A stretch of 64,000 nt of DNA, from assembly GCA_009746045.1 (NCBI GenBank), contig RPFO01000082.1:2966741-3030740 (forward strand), read 5' to 3'. This DNA comes from Mesostigma viride (Eukaryota > Streptophyta > Mesostigmatophyceae > Mesostigmatales > Mesostigmataceae). The position numbers were made by a program, and so were the translations under genes. The notes under the pieces are model-generated. The model ran no database searches. It was not told the DNA's origin and was given only the letters and a program-made list of their open reading frames with translations. Positions within the stretch are counted from its first letter, which is position 1. The number at the start of each line of letters is the position of its first letter. Below are positions 11,205 to 19,988 of the stretch, piece after piece.

Positions 11205-12000
11205 TAATCAAAAAAAATTAAATGACGTATTTATATGAAGGAAGTGTAGGGCTATCCAACGCCACCTTCCGTTGCGTAAAAGCTTATGTCTACAGAAAGA
11301 TACGGGGTCAGGAAGAATCGCCATAGCCAGTTCCGCAAGTGGCACTCACCGATTTTGCGGTTCCGCAACGAGGGAGAAACGGGGAGAAACGCAACAAACA
11401 TGGGGTACCCTCGATGTAGGGGCCAATAATGAACTGACGCGTTGCGGTTAAAAAGGATGCGGCGGAAGTCAGAAGTCTGAAATTCGATCCTCAGTTATTT
11501 ACGTCTGGCTTCCTCGTATTTACGAAAGGTGCGTAAGGGCTGCCACCGGTACGTACAGCCGCCATGCCATATCGACGTGTTAAAATTTGGCATACACGCC
11601 AAAATTAATTTTGCCCGACAGGCTCATGAAATATAATGTGTTCGCTTGGACTGTTTATATGTACTGAAAGCATAGCATCATTGACGATGGCTTGTGCGAA
11701 ATTCGCACATTATGTAAAGTATAAATCGTGGACGTGCATAACGTGTACCAAAAAATGTGGACGCGGTGTATGTCATTCATCGTGAACGTGTACCCTCGTC
11801 CGGTGCACGCATTACATACACGTGTACGTAAGACAGGACAACAGCTATCTATGTATGAACTATCTCCTTATCTTAGCTTCTAATTTAATTTATAGAAGTG
11901 GGGATAAACAGTGTGCAGCGCATGCCTTTCACGTACTTAAATACATGTCTACCCTTAGGCGCTCTTATCTGACACTTTTCCGCATAATATGATAACTGCC
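11205..12000. other. No recognisable gene (left subterminal region)
   Basis: No supported ORF. Contains scattered TACGTG/GTACGT motifs (11700-11830). Confidence 0.5.
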
Positions 12001-12002
12001 TG

Positions 12003-12175
12003 TACATGTAAGTGGGTGCACACGGGTGTACACTCCGGGTGTACACGGGTGTACACGCCGGGTGCACTTCGGTCTACTGCCACACGCTAAGGCGCTTTTG
12101 TATGCACTGTATGTGGTGGCGTGATCCACAACGTCGTTGTGGGTCACGCTACACTTCGGCCCACCGCCACGCTTA
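12003..12175 (-). repeat. Composite palindrome repeat, copy 1
   Basis: An array of GTGTACAC octamers about 12-17 bp apart (12015-12060), a spacer, then the 27-bp near-palindrome GTGATCCACAACGTCGTTGT.. at 12121-12147, followed by CACTTCGGCCCACCGCCACG. The same combination recurs at 15200-15470, at 24095-24268 joined to 38904-39045, and at 51950-52065. Function unknown. Confidence 0.8.
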
Positions 12176-12300
12176 AGGCTCCGTGACTCCGCGACGCGAG
12201 CACGAGTTTAATTATATAATTCATTAATGTATTCCAGCAGCAAATTAATTAATTAAATAAACTCGTGCTCGCGTCGCGGAGTCACGGAGCACGTGTCTAT
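12176..12300. repeat. Two LINE-type 3' tails in inverted orientation
   Basis: GCTCCGTGACTCCGCGACGC..GAGCACGAGTTTAATT at 12178 faces its reverse complement ending near 12290. Each contains the stem GAGCAC/GTGCTC and a TTAATTAA-rich end like the 3' end of the half-LINE at 9759-9808. A third copy is at 13200-13250 and a degenerate one near 51635. Confidence 0.7.
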
Positions 12301-12689
12301 TAATTAATTAATTAATGTGCACAAAATTAATTAATTAATTAACTAGCTTATTAATTAATTGGCGTGTCACGAGTTGAATACAAAATTTAAACTGATGAAT
12401 TGGCGTCTCCGCATGTGCAGAGGACATGCATGGGGGTGCTAGTCCTCTTTAAGTGATTTGGAGAAAGATGATGGACATGGCCACGTGGGCCCATGGTCAT
12501 GAATTTATTGATTAATTAATAGACACGTGACTGTGCAGGTCATAGAGGCCAACAAGCCCCATGCAGTGGGGAAGGAACGTGTTTTCAAACGAGGGCGGCA
12601 TGCCAACCAAGACCCCTAGGGTCGCGACCATCACAAAGAGAACATAGAACTGTTTTGTAGATAGCTTTGACCGGTAGGATTGCGTGCAC

Positions 12690-13192
12690 CCCTCCCTCCC
12701 TCCCTCCCTCCCTCCCTCCCTCCCTCCCTCCCTCCCTCCCTCCCTCCCTCCCTCCTCCCTCCCTCCCTCCCTCCCTCCCTCCCTCCCTCCCTCCCTCCCT
12801 CCTCCCTCCCTCCCTCCCTCCCTCCCTCCCTCCCTCCCTCCCTCCCTCCCTCCCTCCCTCCCTCCCTCCTCCCTCCCTCCCTCCCTCCCTCCCTCCCTCC
12901 CTCCCTCCCTCCCTCCCTCCCTCCCTCCATCCACCCTAAACCCTCCCTCCCTCCCTCCCTCCCTCCCTCCCTCCCTCCCTCCCTCCCTCCCTCCCTCCCT
13001 CCCTCCCTCCATCCACCCTCCCTCCCTCCCTCCCTCCCTCCCTCCCTCCCTCCCTCCCTCCCTCCCTCCCTCCCTCCCTCCCTCCCTCCCTCCCTCCCTC
13101 CCTCCCTCCCTCCCTCCCTCCCTCCCTCCCTCCCTCCCTCCCTCCCTCCCTCCCTCCCTCCCTCCCTCCCTCCCTCCCTCCCTCCATCCATC
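12690..13192. repeat. (CCTC)n polypyrimidine microsatellite, about 500 bp
   Basis: Near-pure TCCC repeats with a few dropped bases and two short breaks (near 12930 and 13010). All overlapping ORFs (poly Pro-Ser-Leu or Gly-Arg-Glu) are artefacts. A mirror-symmetric homopurine/homopyrimidine tract of this length can adopt triplex structure. It ends at a LINE-type tail (13200-13250). Confidence 0.97.
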
Positions 13193-13410
13193 CGGGTTAA
13201 TGCTCCGTGATGTCCCAGTGGAAGCACGAGTTTAATTATATAATTAATTAATGTGGACATGTGTGTGCATGGGCAAAAGCTGGCTAACTCAATCAAAAGA
13301 CGTGATAATAATTTAGTACTTAATAAGTTAATTAATAAGACATGTGCACCGTGTGTACAACAGGCATCAGTAATCACCGATAAGTAAACCAAGGCAACCA
13401 CGATGTTAGA

Positions 13411-14642
13411 TCATGGATCCAAGTCGACAAAGCTGCTGTCACGGTATCCTACATGTCCTAACCCCTGACACGCGGGCCGGAGGGGCACCGTGTTCCGTGG
13501 TGTCCCTGGAGCGTTCTCTGGGCAAGGCCTGGAAACAAAAGGCCGAGCATTGCGAAACAACTCCTCCACTTCAGACATCGTGGGTACCGGGAAAGCAAGG
13601 GGGCCCAACCTTTTGGTGTGGTAATAGACATTGTGACACAAGTTAAATAGCCCTGAATCCACAGAATTCACGAAGAGAGCGCGGCCCTTATGCCGAAACA
13701 AGGATACCACCATTACAAGGAAGGAGTACACATCATGGTCTCGCTGCGCTGTCACCACCCCTCCTGTCATGCCGGGCTGGTCCACTGTTGCGGGATGCCA
13801 CCGAGGCTGACGATCCTTACCAGCCTGATGCGTGAAAATCCGTTCCCCCCTCTTGTCGCCAGGCCGAGATCTGCAATACGGATTATCGGATGTGCACTTC
13901 CTGGCGCCATGGTGTAGAGAAAATTATCGAGCTTGACGTCATTGTGTATAATGTTAACGGCGTGCAAGCCAGCCAATGCCTTTGCACAGTCTGCAAGGAC
14001 GCTGGGTGAGCAAACTTCGAAAACACGCTGATTTTCCGGGGCATCACGGGCAGCATGCAAGTCACCACTCATTCTCTCCATGACAATACCACCTACTTCA
14101 CCGCACGTGGACCAGAGCCCTTCTACTGCAGGGCAGACCTGCGGGCCAGCTATAGACATGAAACCGGCCTCCTTGGCCACTGCCACAACGGCGGTTATAA
14201 CAGCCTCCTGGTAGTTCACCAGCAGCGTGTCTCGTCGAAGGCTTGCCAGCTTTACCACTAGCGTAGCCTCGCCACCTGGTGCACTCGAGCTAGCAGGGAT
14301 AGCGTATAACGTGCCATGAGCACCTTTTCCTATCCGGTCACCTGACAATTTCACTGCGATGACATGCGTCAACTTGCTAGCGCTGTGAGAAACCTTTTGA
14401 TCATAATTCGTCAGCCGCTGCAATGCAATGCTCCAATCCGACGGTGCATTGGTTTGCAGCTCAACGTCCCTGCAAGCGTGCGAGTCCGCGGCGTTGAACA
14501 CACGCGACACCCTATGCAAAGCGGTGCATGTACGCAGTCTGTAAGTCCGTGAATTAAAAGCCTGTCTCGCCCTTAATGCCGACAGGGTTCCCGGCGACAG
14601 GTCCTGTCTGTTGGTCGACATTTTTCTTTTGCAGCTGGCCAT
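13411..14642 (-). CDS. Protein kinase-like protein (one frameshift near 13775)
   Basis: The first 291 residues (14642-13767) carry an N-terminal extension of about 100 residues, a glycine loop GKGAHGTLY (105-113), the VVK lysine (131), IVMER at the hinge (187-190), a catalytic loop HNDVKLDNF (233-241) with Asp in the HRD position, and DLG in place of DFG (258-260), followed by GGIPQQWTSPA. Reading then moves to another frame (13785-13411), where DHDVYSFLVMVVSLF matches the kinase F-helix (.SDVYSFG). One indel or tiny intron near 13770 is therefore needed. HND and DLG are tolerated variants, so activity is plausible. It is transcribed away from the dioxygenase gene and is cargo of the giant element. 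Substrate unknown. Confidence 0.75.
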
Positions 14643-14739
14643 TGTAGGTAGGTATGAATGATCTCGATGCTGTCAATTACGATGATACACGAGGTAGTCT
14701 ATACCTAGGATCGAGAGCTTCTTCTTGTATGGCAATGCC

Positions 14740-15165
14740 GGCTGGGCGATGACGGTGACGGCCGTCACCGTCATCGCCCTCGACGGGCGTGATGAAAAGT
14801 ACCTGGTTGATAGGCGGCAGCTATTCACAATATAGGCCGTTTTTTATTACTCCGAATAAAGAGTTAAGAGGTTGGCCCTCGGCAGGGCGATGACGGGGCG
14901 CTGACGGGGCGATGACGGGGCGATGACGGGGCGTTCACGCGCGTGATGAATACAACCTGTTTGATAGGCAGCGGCTATTGGTAATATACTTTGTTGATTA
15001 AGAGAAGAGTTTAGATGTTGGCCCGTCGAGGGCGATGACGGTGACGAGCGTCACCGTCATCGCCCTCGACGGGCGTGATGAAAAGCCCATGTTTTATATG
15101 CGGTAGCTATTGGTAGTCCGTAGTATATAGGTCGTTGACTATCACTCCGAATAAAGAGTTAACAG
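14740..15165. repeat. Palindrome-bearing tandem repeat between two divergent genes
   Basis: About three units of 125-150 bp. Each contains a GGCGATGACGG block and then TTGATAGGCGGCAGCTATT and CTCCGAATAAAGAGTTAA. The first unit has a perfect 36-bp palindrome (14744-14779), the third a 52-bp one with two central unpaired bases (15022-15073). The middle unit has a GGGGCGATGAC direct array instead. It lies between the kinase (minus) and dioxygenase (plus) starts, so a regulatory role is possible but unproven. Confidence 0.75.
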
Positions 15166-15199
15166 GTTAAGTGTCGGCGCTTGCATACTGTACATACAT

Positions 15200-15470
15200 A
15201 TGTTATGTAGTGGCGTGATCCACAACGTCGTTGTGGGTCACGCTACACTTCGGCCCACCGCCACGCTCAAGTGTCGGCGCTTGCATACTGTACATATGTT
15301 ATGTAGTGGCGTGATCCACAACGTCGTTGTGGGTCACGCCACTACATACAGTGCATACAGTGCCTTAGCGTGTGGCAGTAGACCGAAGTGCACCCGGCGT
15401 GTACACCCGTGTACACCCGGAGTGTACACCCGTGTGCACCCACTTACACTTGTACATGTACAGGCAGTGC
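15200..15470 (+). repeat. Composite palindrome repeat, copy 2 (complete, uninterrupted)
   Basis: Two near-palindromes (15215-15241 and 15311-15337) about 96 bp apart, then GTAGACCGAAGTGCACCCGG and a GTGTACAC array (15400-15440). This is the reference for the intact unit. Element A is inserted at the second palindrome of the equivalent copy at 24273/38899. Confidence 0.82.
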
Positions 15471-15645
15471 CGAGCGCCGAGCAGCCGACTTTCAGGTGAA
15501 CCGCCCAAAGCAATTGAACATAATGCATGGAGCGATAATAATATGGAAATAAACTAACACCCATTTCACCGGAAATAATGCATGGAGCGATAACGTACGC
15601 CCAAAACCAAAACCTAGAGGAAGCATTTTCGCGCACAAGCGCGAA

Positions 15646-15654
15646 TATATAAAA
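15646..15654 (+). promoter_or_regulatory. Candidate TATA box of the dioxygenase-like gene
   Basis: TATATAAAA lies 104 bp before the preferred ATG at 15759, downstream of a CGCGCAAGCGCG-like inverted motif. Position fits an RNA polymerase II promoter; inference only. Confidence 0.45.
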
Positions 15655-15758
15655 CATCAAATATTTACTGATACTGAATTCATTATCTACTTAGTCATAC
15701 CACAAAAAAAAAAATACCACGCGGGTTGTCAGACAGACATACCAGTACATACATTGTA

Positions 15759-16727
15759 ATGGCGTCTGTACAGCCACCAGATCCTGCGAAGGAGCTAAAT
15801 CGCAAACTCAATGCCAACGCCCGGCGAGCTACGTACGTGGCTAAGCGGATTAAAGAAATGGGCAAAGACGCCTGGCTGGAGCAGCGCAGAGAAGCCCGGA
15901 AGAAGGAGTACGCAGCAGAATCGGCTGCTGTGAAGGCCGAGGAGCCGTGGGCAGTAGCGAAGCGGGATTGCGATAACGCCCAGCGGCGCTTCTTGTACCG
16001 CAACAATGAAGTGGTGGAGACGCTGTGCAGGCAACGAGCCGCCTTGTCACCCATGGATTCGGTTGCGCATGAGGCCCAAATTGCTCTTGGGACGAGCGGC
16101 TTATTTAGGACATCAGGTCTTGTGATGCCATCAGAACTGGCCCTGCTTCGTGAAATGTCTCAGCCTGGAAATACGGTCTATGAGCCGATCTTCAACGCGG
16201 TAACTTACAACAAGAAAACTCGCGTATTCGTGACAAATTCTGGTGACAAGCACCGATGGATGGGCTTCGTGCCCTTCGATCAGGGTGACCCGGCGCGTAG
16301 GATCACAAATCGTCTGGTGCGTGTCCTGATGGGCCCGGACGGCAAGCATTTCCCAGTGAAGGGCTACTTTCTGTGGAGCAAGGCGGGATGCAAAGAGCAG
16401 CCCGCCCATTCGGACTACACGCGATACCCGGGAGCATGGGATGTGAACTACCCCGTGTCGGTCATAGTGGCCCCCTTCGCTGGCACATCGTTTGTGTACT
16501 GGGAGAACAGTATACTGTACCCAGGCCTGGACAACATGAGCTCCCGCCCTGACGTCAAGAAGAAGACGTTAGTGTTGGAGGCCGGCGATGTCTTGGTGTG
16601 GCACGGGGCGCTTGTGCACGCGGGAGCGGCGTACAAGGAAAGGGATAACTTTCGTTTTTTCTTCTACGCCCCGGCACAGGGTGAGAAGGGGCTCGTGAAG
16701 GACGCGGTGAACCCCGTCCTCGTTTAG
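15759..16727 (+). CDS. 2OG-Fe(II) dioxygenase-like protein
   Basis: Intronless, 322 residues from the second ATG (15759), preferred over 15726 because the following residues MASVQPPDP start a coherent helical N-terminus. Residues 10-85 are basic and helical. The C-terminal half shows the double-stranded beta-helix signature: H217-S-D219 (CKEQPAHSDY), then EAGDVLVWHGALVHAGA with H287, and R299 in NFRFFF, giving the HxD..H iron triad and the 2-oxoglutarate-binding Arg. Such enzymes hydroxylate or demethylate proteins, nucleic acids or small molecules; the substrate cannot be told here. It is divergent from the kinase and is cargo of the giant element. AATAAA signals lie about 190 bp after the stop. 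Confidence 0.72.
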   Translation: MASVQPPDPAKELNRKLNANARRATYVAKRIKEMGKDAWLEQRREARKKEYAAESAAVKAEEPWAVAKRDCDNAQRRFLYRNNEVVETLCRQRAALSPMDSVAHEAQIALGTSGLFRTSGLVMPSELALLREMSQPGNTVYEPIFNAVTYNKKTRVFVTNSGDKHRWMGFVPFDQGDPARRITNRLVRVLMGPDGKHFPVKGYFLWSKAGCKEQPAHSDYTRYPGAWDVNYPVSVIVAPFAGTSFVYWENSILYPGLDNMSSRPDVKKKTLVLEAGDVLVWHGALVHAGAAYKERDNFRFFFYAPAQGEKGLVKDAVNPVLV

Positions 16728-16912
16728 GATTGGCTAGTGTCATGCACTTGTTGTACGGTCCTGGCTGACTGCTACATGTCAGAACAATATACAAGCATCC
16801 TGCATTGAGTAGGATACAACATTACCTGTCCACACAGTGTTTGGTTGGACACTGATTACACGTGACCTGCTGAGCAAATAGTGTCCGTGGGCTTTGGTTT
16901 TCCTGCTGCTGT

Positions 16913-16922
16913 AATAAATAAA
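16913..16922 (+). terminator. Overlapping AATAAA polyadenylation signals
   Basis: AATAAATAAA, about 190 bp past the dioxygenase-like stop codon and directly before the CACT microsatellite. Confidence 0.5.
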
Positions 16923-16935
16923 GCTTAAGTCCTCG

Positions 16936-17900
16936 TCACTCACTCACTCACTCACTCACTCACTCACTCACTCACTCACTCACTCACTCACTCACTCACT
17001 CACTCACTCACTCACTCACTCACTCACTCACTCACTCACTCACTCACTCACTCACTCACTCACTCACTCACTCACTCACTCACTCACTCACTCACTCACT
17101 CACTCACTCACTCACTCACTCACTCACTCACTCACTCACTCACTCACTCACTCACTCACTCACTCACTCACTCACTCACTCACTCACTCACTCACTCACT
17201 CACTCACTCACTCACTCACTCACTCACTCACTCACTCACTCACTCACTCACTCACTCACTCACTCACTCACTCACTCACTCACTCACTCACTCACTCACT
17301 CACTCACTCACTCACTCACTCACTCACTCACTCACTCACTCACTCACTCACTCACTCACTCACTCACTCACTCACTCACTCACTCACTCACTCACTCACT
17401 CACTCACTCACTCACTCACTCACTCACTCACTCACTCACTCACTCACTCACTCACTCACTCACTCACTCACTCACTCACTCACTCACTCACTCACTCACT
17501 CACTCACTCACTCACTCACTCACTCACTCACTCACTCACTCACTCACTCACTCACTCACTCACTCACTCACTCACTCACTCACTCACTCACTCACTCACT
17601 CACTCACTCACTCACTCACTCACTCACTCACTCACTCACTCACTCACTCACTCACTCACTCACTCACTCACTCACTCACTCACTCACTCACTCACTCACT
17701 CACTCACTCACTCACTCACTCACTCACTCACTCACTCACTCACTCACTCACTCACTCACTCACTCACTCACTCACTCACTCACTCACTCACTCACTCACT
17801 CACTCACTCACTCACTCACTCACTCACTCACTCACTCACTCACTCACTCACTCACTCACTCACTCACTCACTCACTCACTCACTCACTCACTCACTCACT
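16936..17900. repeat. (CACT)n microsatellite, 965 bp
   Basis: An essentially uninterrupted run of TCAC tetranucleotides. Such purity over almost 1 kb implies recent expansion or assembly collapse/expansion. No ORF in it is credible. Confidence 0.98.
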
Positions 17901-19988
17901 GGGTATTGGGTACCTTAGGCATTCGTATGGCAAGGTAGGGAAACTTGAGTCTGATTTTAGGGTAGTGCAATGTGGTATAGTTTGTTTGCTGGGCCACTAA
18001 AACCCCTTGAGTGTGACCTTCATGAATCCAGGGTAGGGTAAGGGTTGGTTAGGGTATTTACATAGTGGTGGGTATTGTAAGGTAGGTCTTGAGCTCCTTG
18101 AGTGTGACCTTCATGAATCCAGGGTAGGGTCAGGGTTGTAACTATAGAGATACTCACTTAACCCATGGTCCGCCGATGTGGTCAAATTTGACCACAACAC
18201 ACGTAACGTAACTGTACCGCGTAATTCCGTGACCTGCGACGTAAGTGACGTAACGTAAATATGTCCGGCGGGTCGGGGCAGACCCAACCTCAATGAAAAT
18301 GCATAGGTTGGGTAGGTAATTGCGCCATAGCACAGTAAATACCACCACTTTCTTGCAGGCAGTCACGTGACTTTTGCTAACATTTTTTACCGTTGCGCGC
18401 GCGCATAGCAAGATATGGCTGTCAGCGCGCCATTTTGTGGCAATTTTGGGTTCCGCGGCTTGAAATGGGTCAGATGATGACCCCTGAACGATGATGCATT
18501 ATTTTGGTACGTCGAGAATGATCAGATTTATGCTGTTGAGGAAATACGCAGTGGCTATTACCTCTGTCTTGGTAGTCACTGTCAGACGAGACGTCCCGTT
18601 TGGTATCGCCGGTTTCCTTTGGTTCTTGGGAGTTTCCGTCTGCCTGGGCCTCCCGCGTCTTTACGAAAGTCCGCTGCGCCATTTGCTGGGGACGTGGACG
18701 CGTTAGACGTCATCTTTGCACATATCTTCAACATGGTAATGATGACAGATGCATGGATAGAGCGGCTATGGCCGCCTCTCCCACTAGTAGCTGCATACGT
18801 GACGTATGAGCTTGCCGGCCAGCGGAACCCGGCCAGGTCATGATCGAGGCAGGTACGGCAATGCGTTTGCACGTTGTTTGCAGGGTAACTCGTACGTCCC
18901 TACATGTCTTTTGATGAGTAGGATAGTGTTATTGCAACAGCTTTCCATGCCTGCTCTAGGAGGGGTATTAGCCATTATGGTGCACAATTTGTGGCACTTC
19001 TTTGGGGGATAACGTTCAGTGATGGCAAGTTGGCGTCATGTTTGGATTCCAGCAGGTTTGGCACTCTATTGTGGTCATTTATATTGCATAATTGTATAGC
19101 ATGGCATTTTTCTCCATTTGGGGTGTTCGTAGTCATGTGTCAATATGAGCATGGTGCCGTGTGTAAAATGCAATTCTGAGTGCACCCCCCCCGTTGGGGG
19201 ACCCCTGAACATTCTAATAAAAATATCCAACCATGATTTTGGTGTTTAGAATCCTCCCCCGGAGAAAAGGGGGGGGGTTAACTTTTTCTAACACGAAAAA
19301 GTTCGTCTTTTGTCCAACTTTGACTGAAGATAACATCCAGGGCACTGAATGGACTCGTGACATTATTGCATATTCTGAAAGCCCTTGAAGTGTAGATATT
19401 CCTGGCATCTTGGTTGAGGGTGTTTGGAGTTGTGGTCTAGGAGTTATGATTTTTTTCATTTTCAGGGGTCAAAAAACCAAAAAAAGTGCTGGCGGACCAA
19501 AGACTGTGACATTCAAGAAACCAGGGTATGGAAATGCGTGTTGTTTGGGGTTGTTTGACTGGCGTACATTACCATAGTTGTCTAACTTAATAGTGGCACG
19601 GGATGATGTTATTGCTACTACTACTATAGTAATACTCCTAAATTATTGTCATGTGTATAGGGTTTGGGTCTGGTGGTGTGCCCTTTGGCATCCGGGGTGC
19701 ATGTACATTTACATGAGTGAGCATTTGCATGGTACATTTGCATGGTGAATGCACTGGACATTTATTAAAAAGGAGGAAATAAACTGAATAGCCGTTGAGT
19801 GGAAATGGCTATGGACATGAATCCAAAACCACATTGTTGGCATTGCAACATGTATGCTGTGCTGCAGCACTATGTTCTGTTTAGGACATCAAACAGCATT
19901 ACATCAGAATAAGACATCAAAAGTGTGTCATGACAGGATCTCTCTCCTCACATTGAGGATAGACAGTTGTACAAGTATGGCACGGGCC
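17901..19988. other. No confident gene; one short internal duplication
   Basis: CCTTGAGTGTGACCTTCATG followed by AATCCAGGGTAGGGT occurs twice (near 18003 and 18090). Several ORFs of 60-95 aa around 18470-18870 overlap on both strands and none has a recognisable domain. A minus-strand frame starting MAQRTFVKTREAQ (18682) could be an exon, but this is weak. Confidence 0.4.

Noticed and set aside
11168-11570. A small 0.4-kb element ending near 11565 (GGTACGTACAG)
   Set aside because: The right end matches poorly, whereas 54747-54783 matches 37 of 37 bases and the reading frame of element O continues beyond it.
12512-13401. Long ORFs encoding Gly-Arg-Glu or Pro-Ser-Leu repeats on both strands
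   Set aside because: Translations of the CCTC microsatellite, open in several frames simply because the unit has no stop codon.
12003-15470. CRISPR-like spacing of repeats
   Set aside because: Repeats are palindromic octamers and larger units without regular unique spacers, in a eukaryotic context with no cas genes.
18000-18145. Telomere-like GGGTAGGGTAAGGGTT sequence
   Set aside because: Not a regular array; it is part of a short two-copy duplication.
18470-18872. A gene on either strand in this interval
   Set aside because: Overlapping short ORFs on both strands, a supposed intron of about 30 bp, and no domain.
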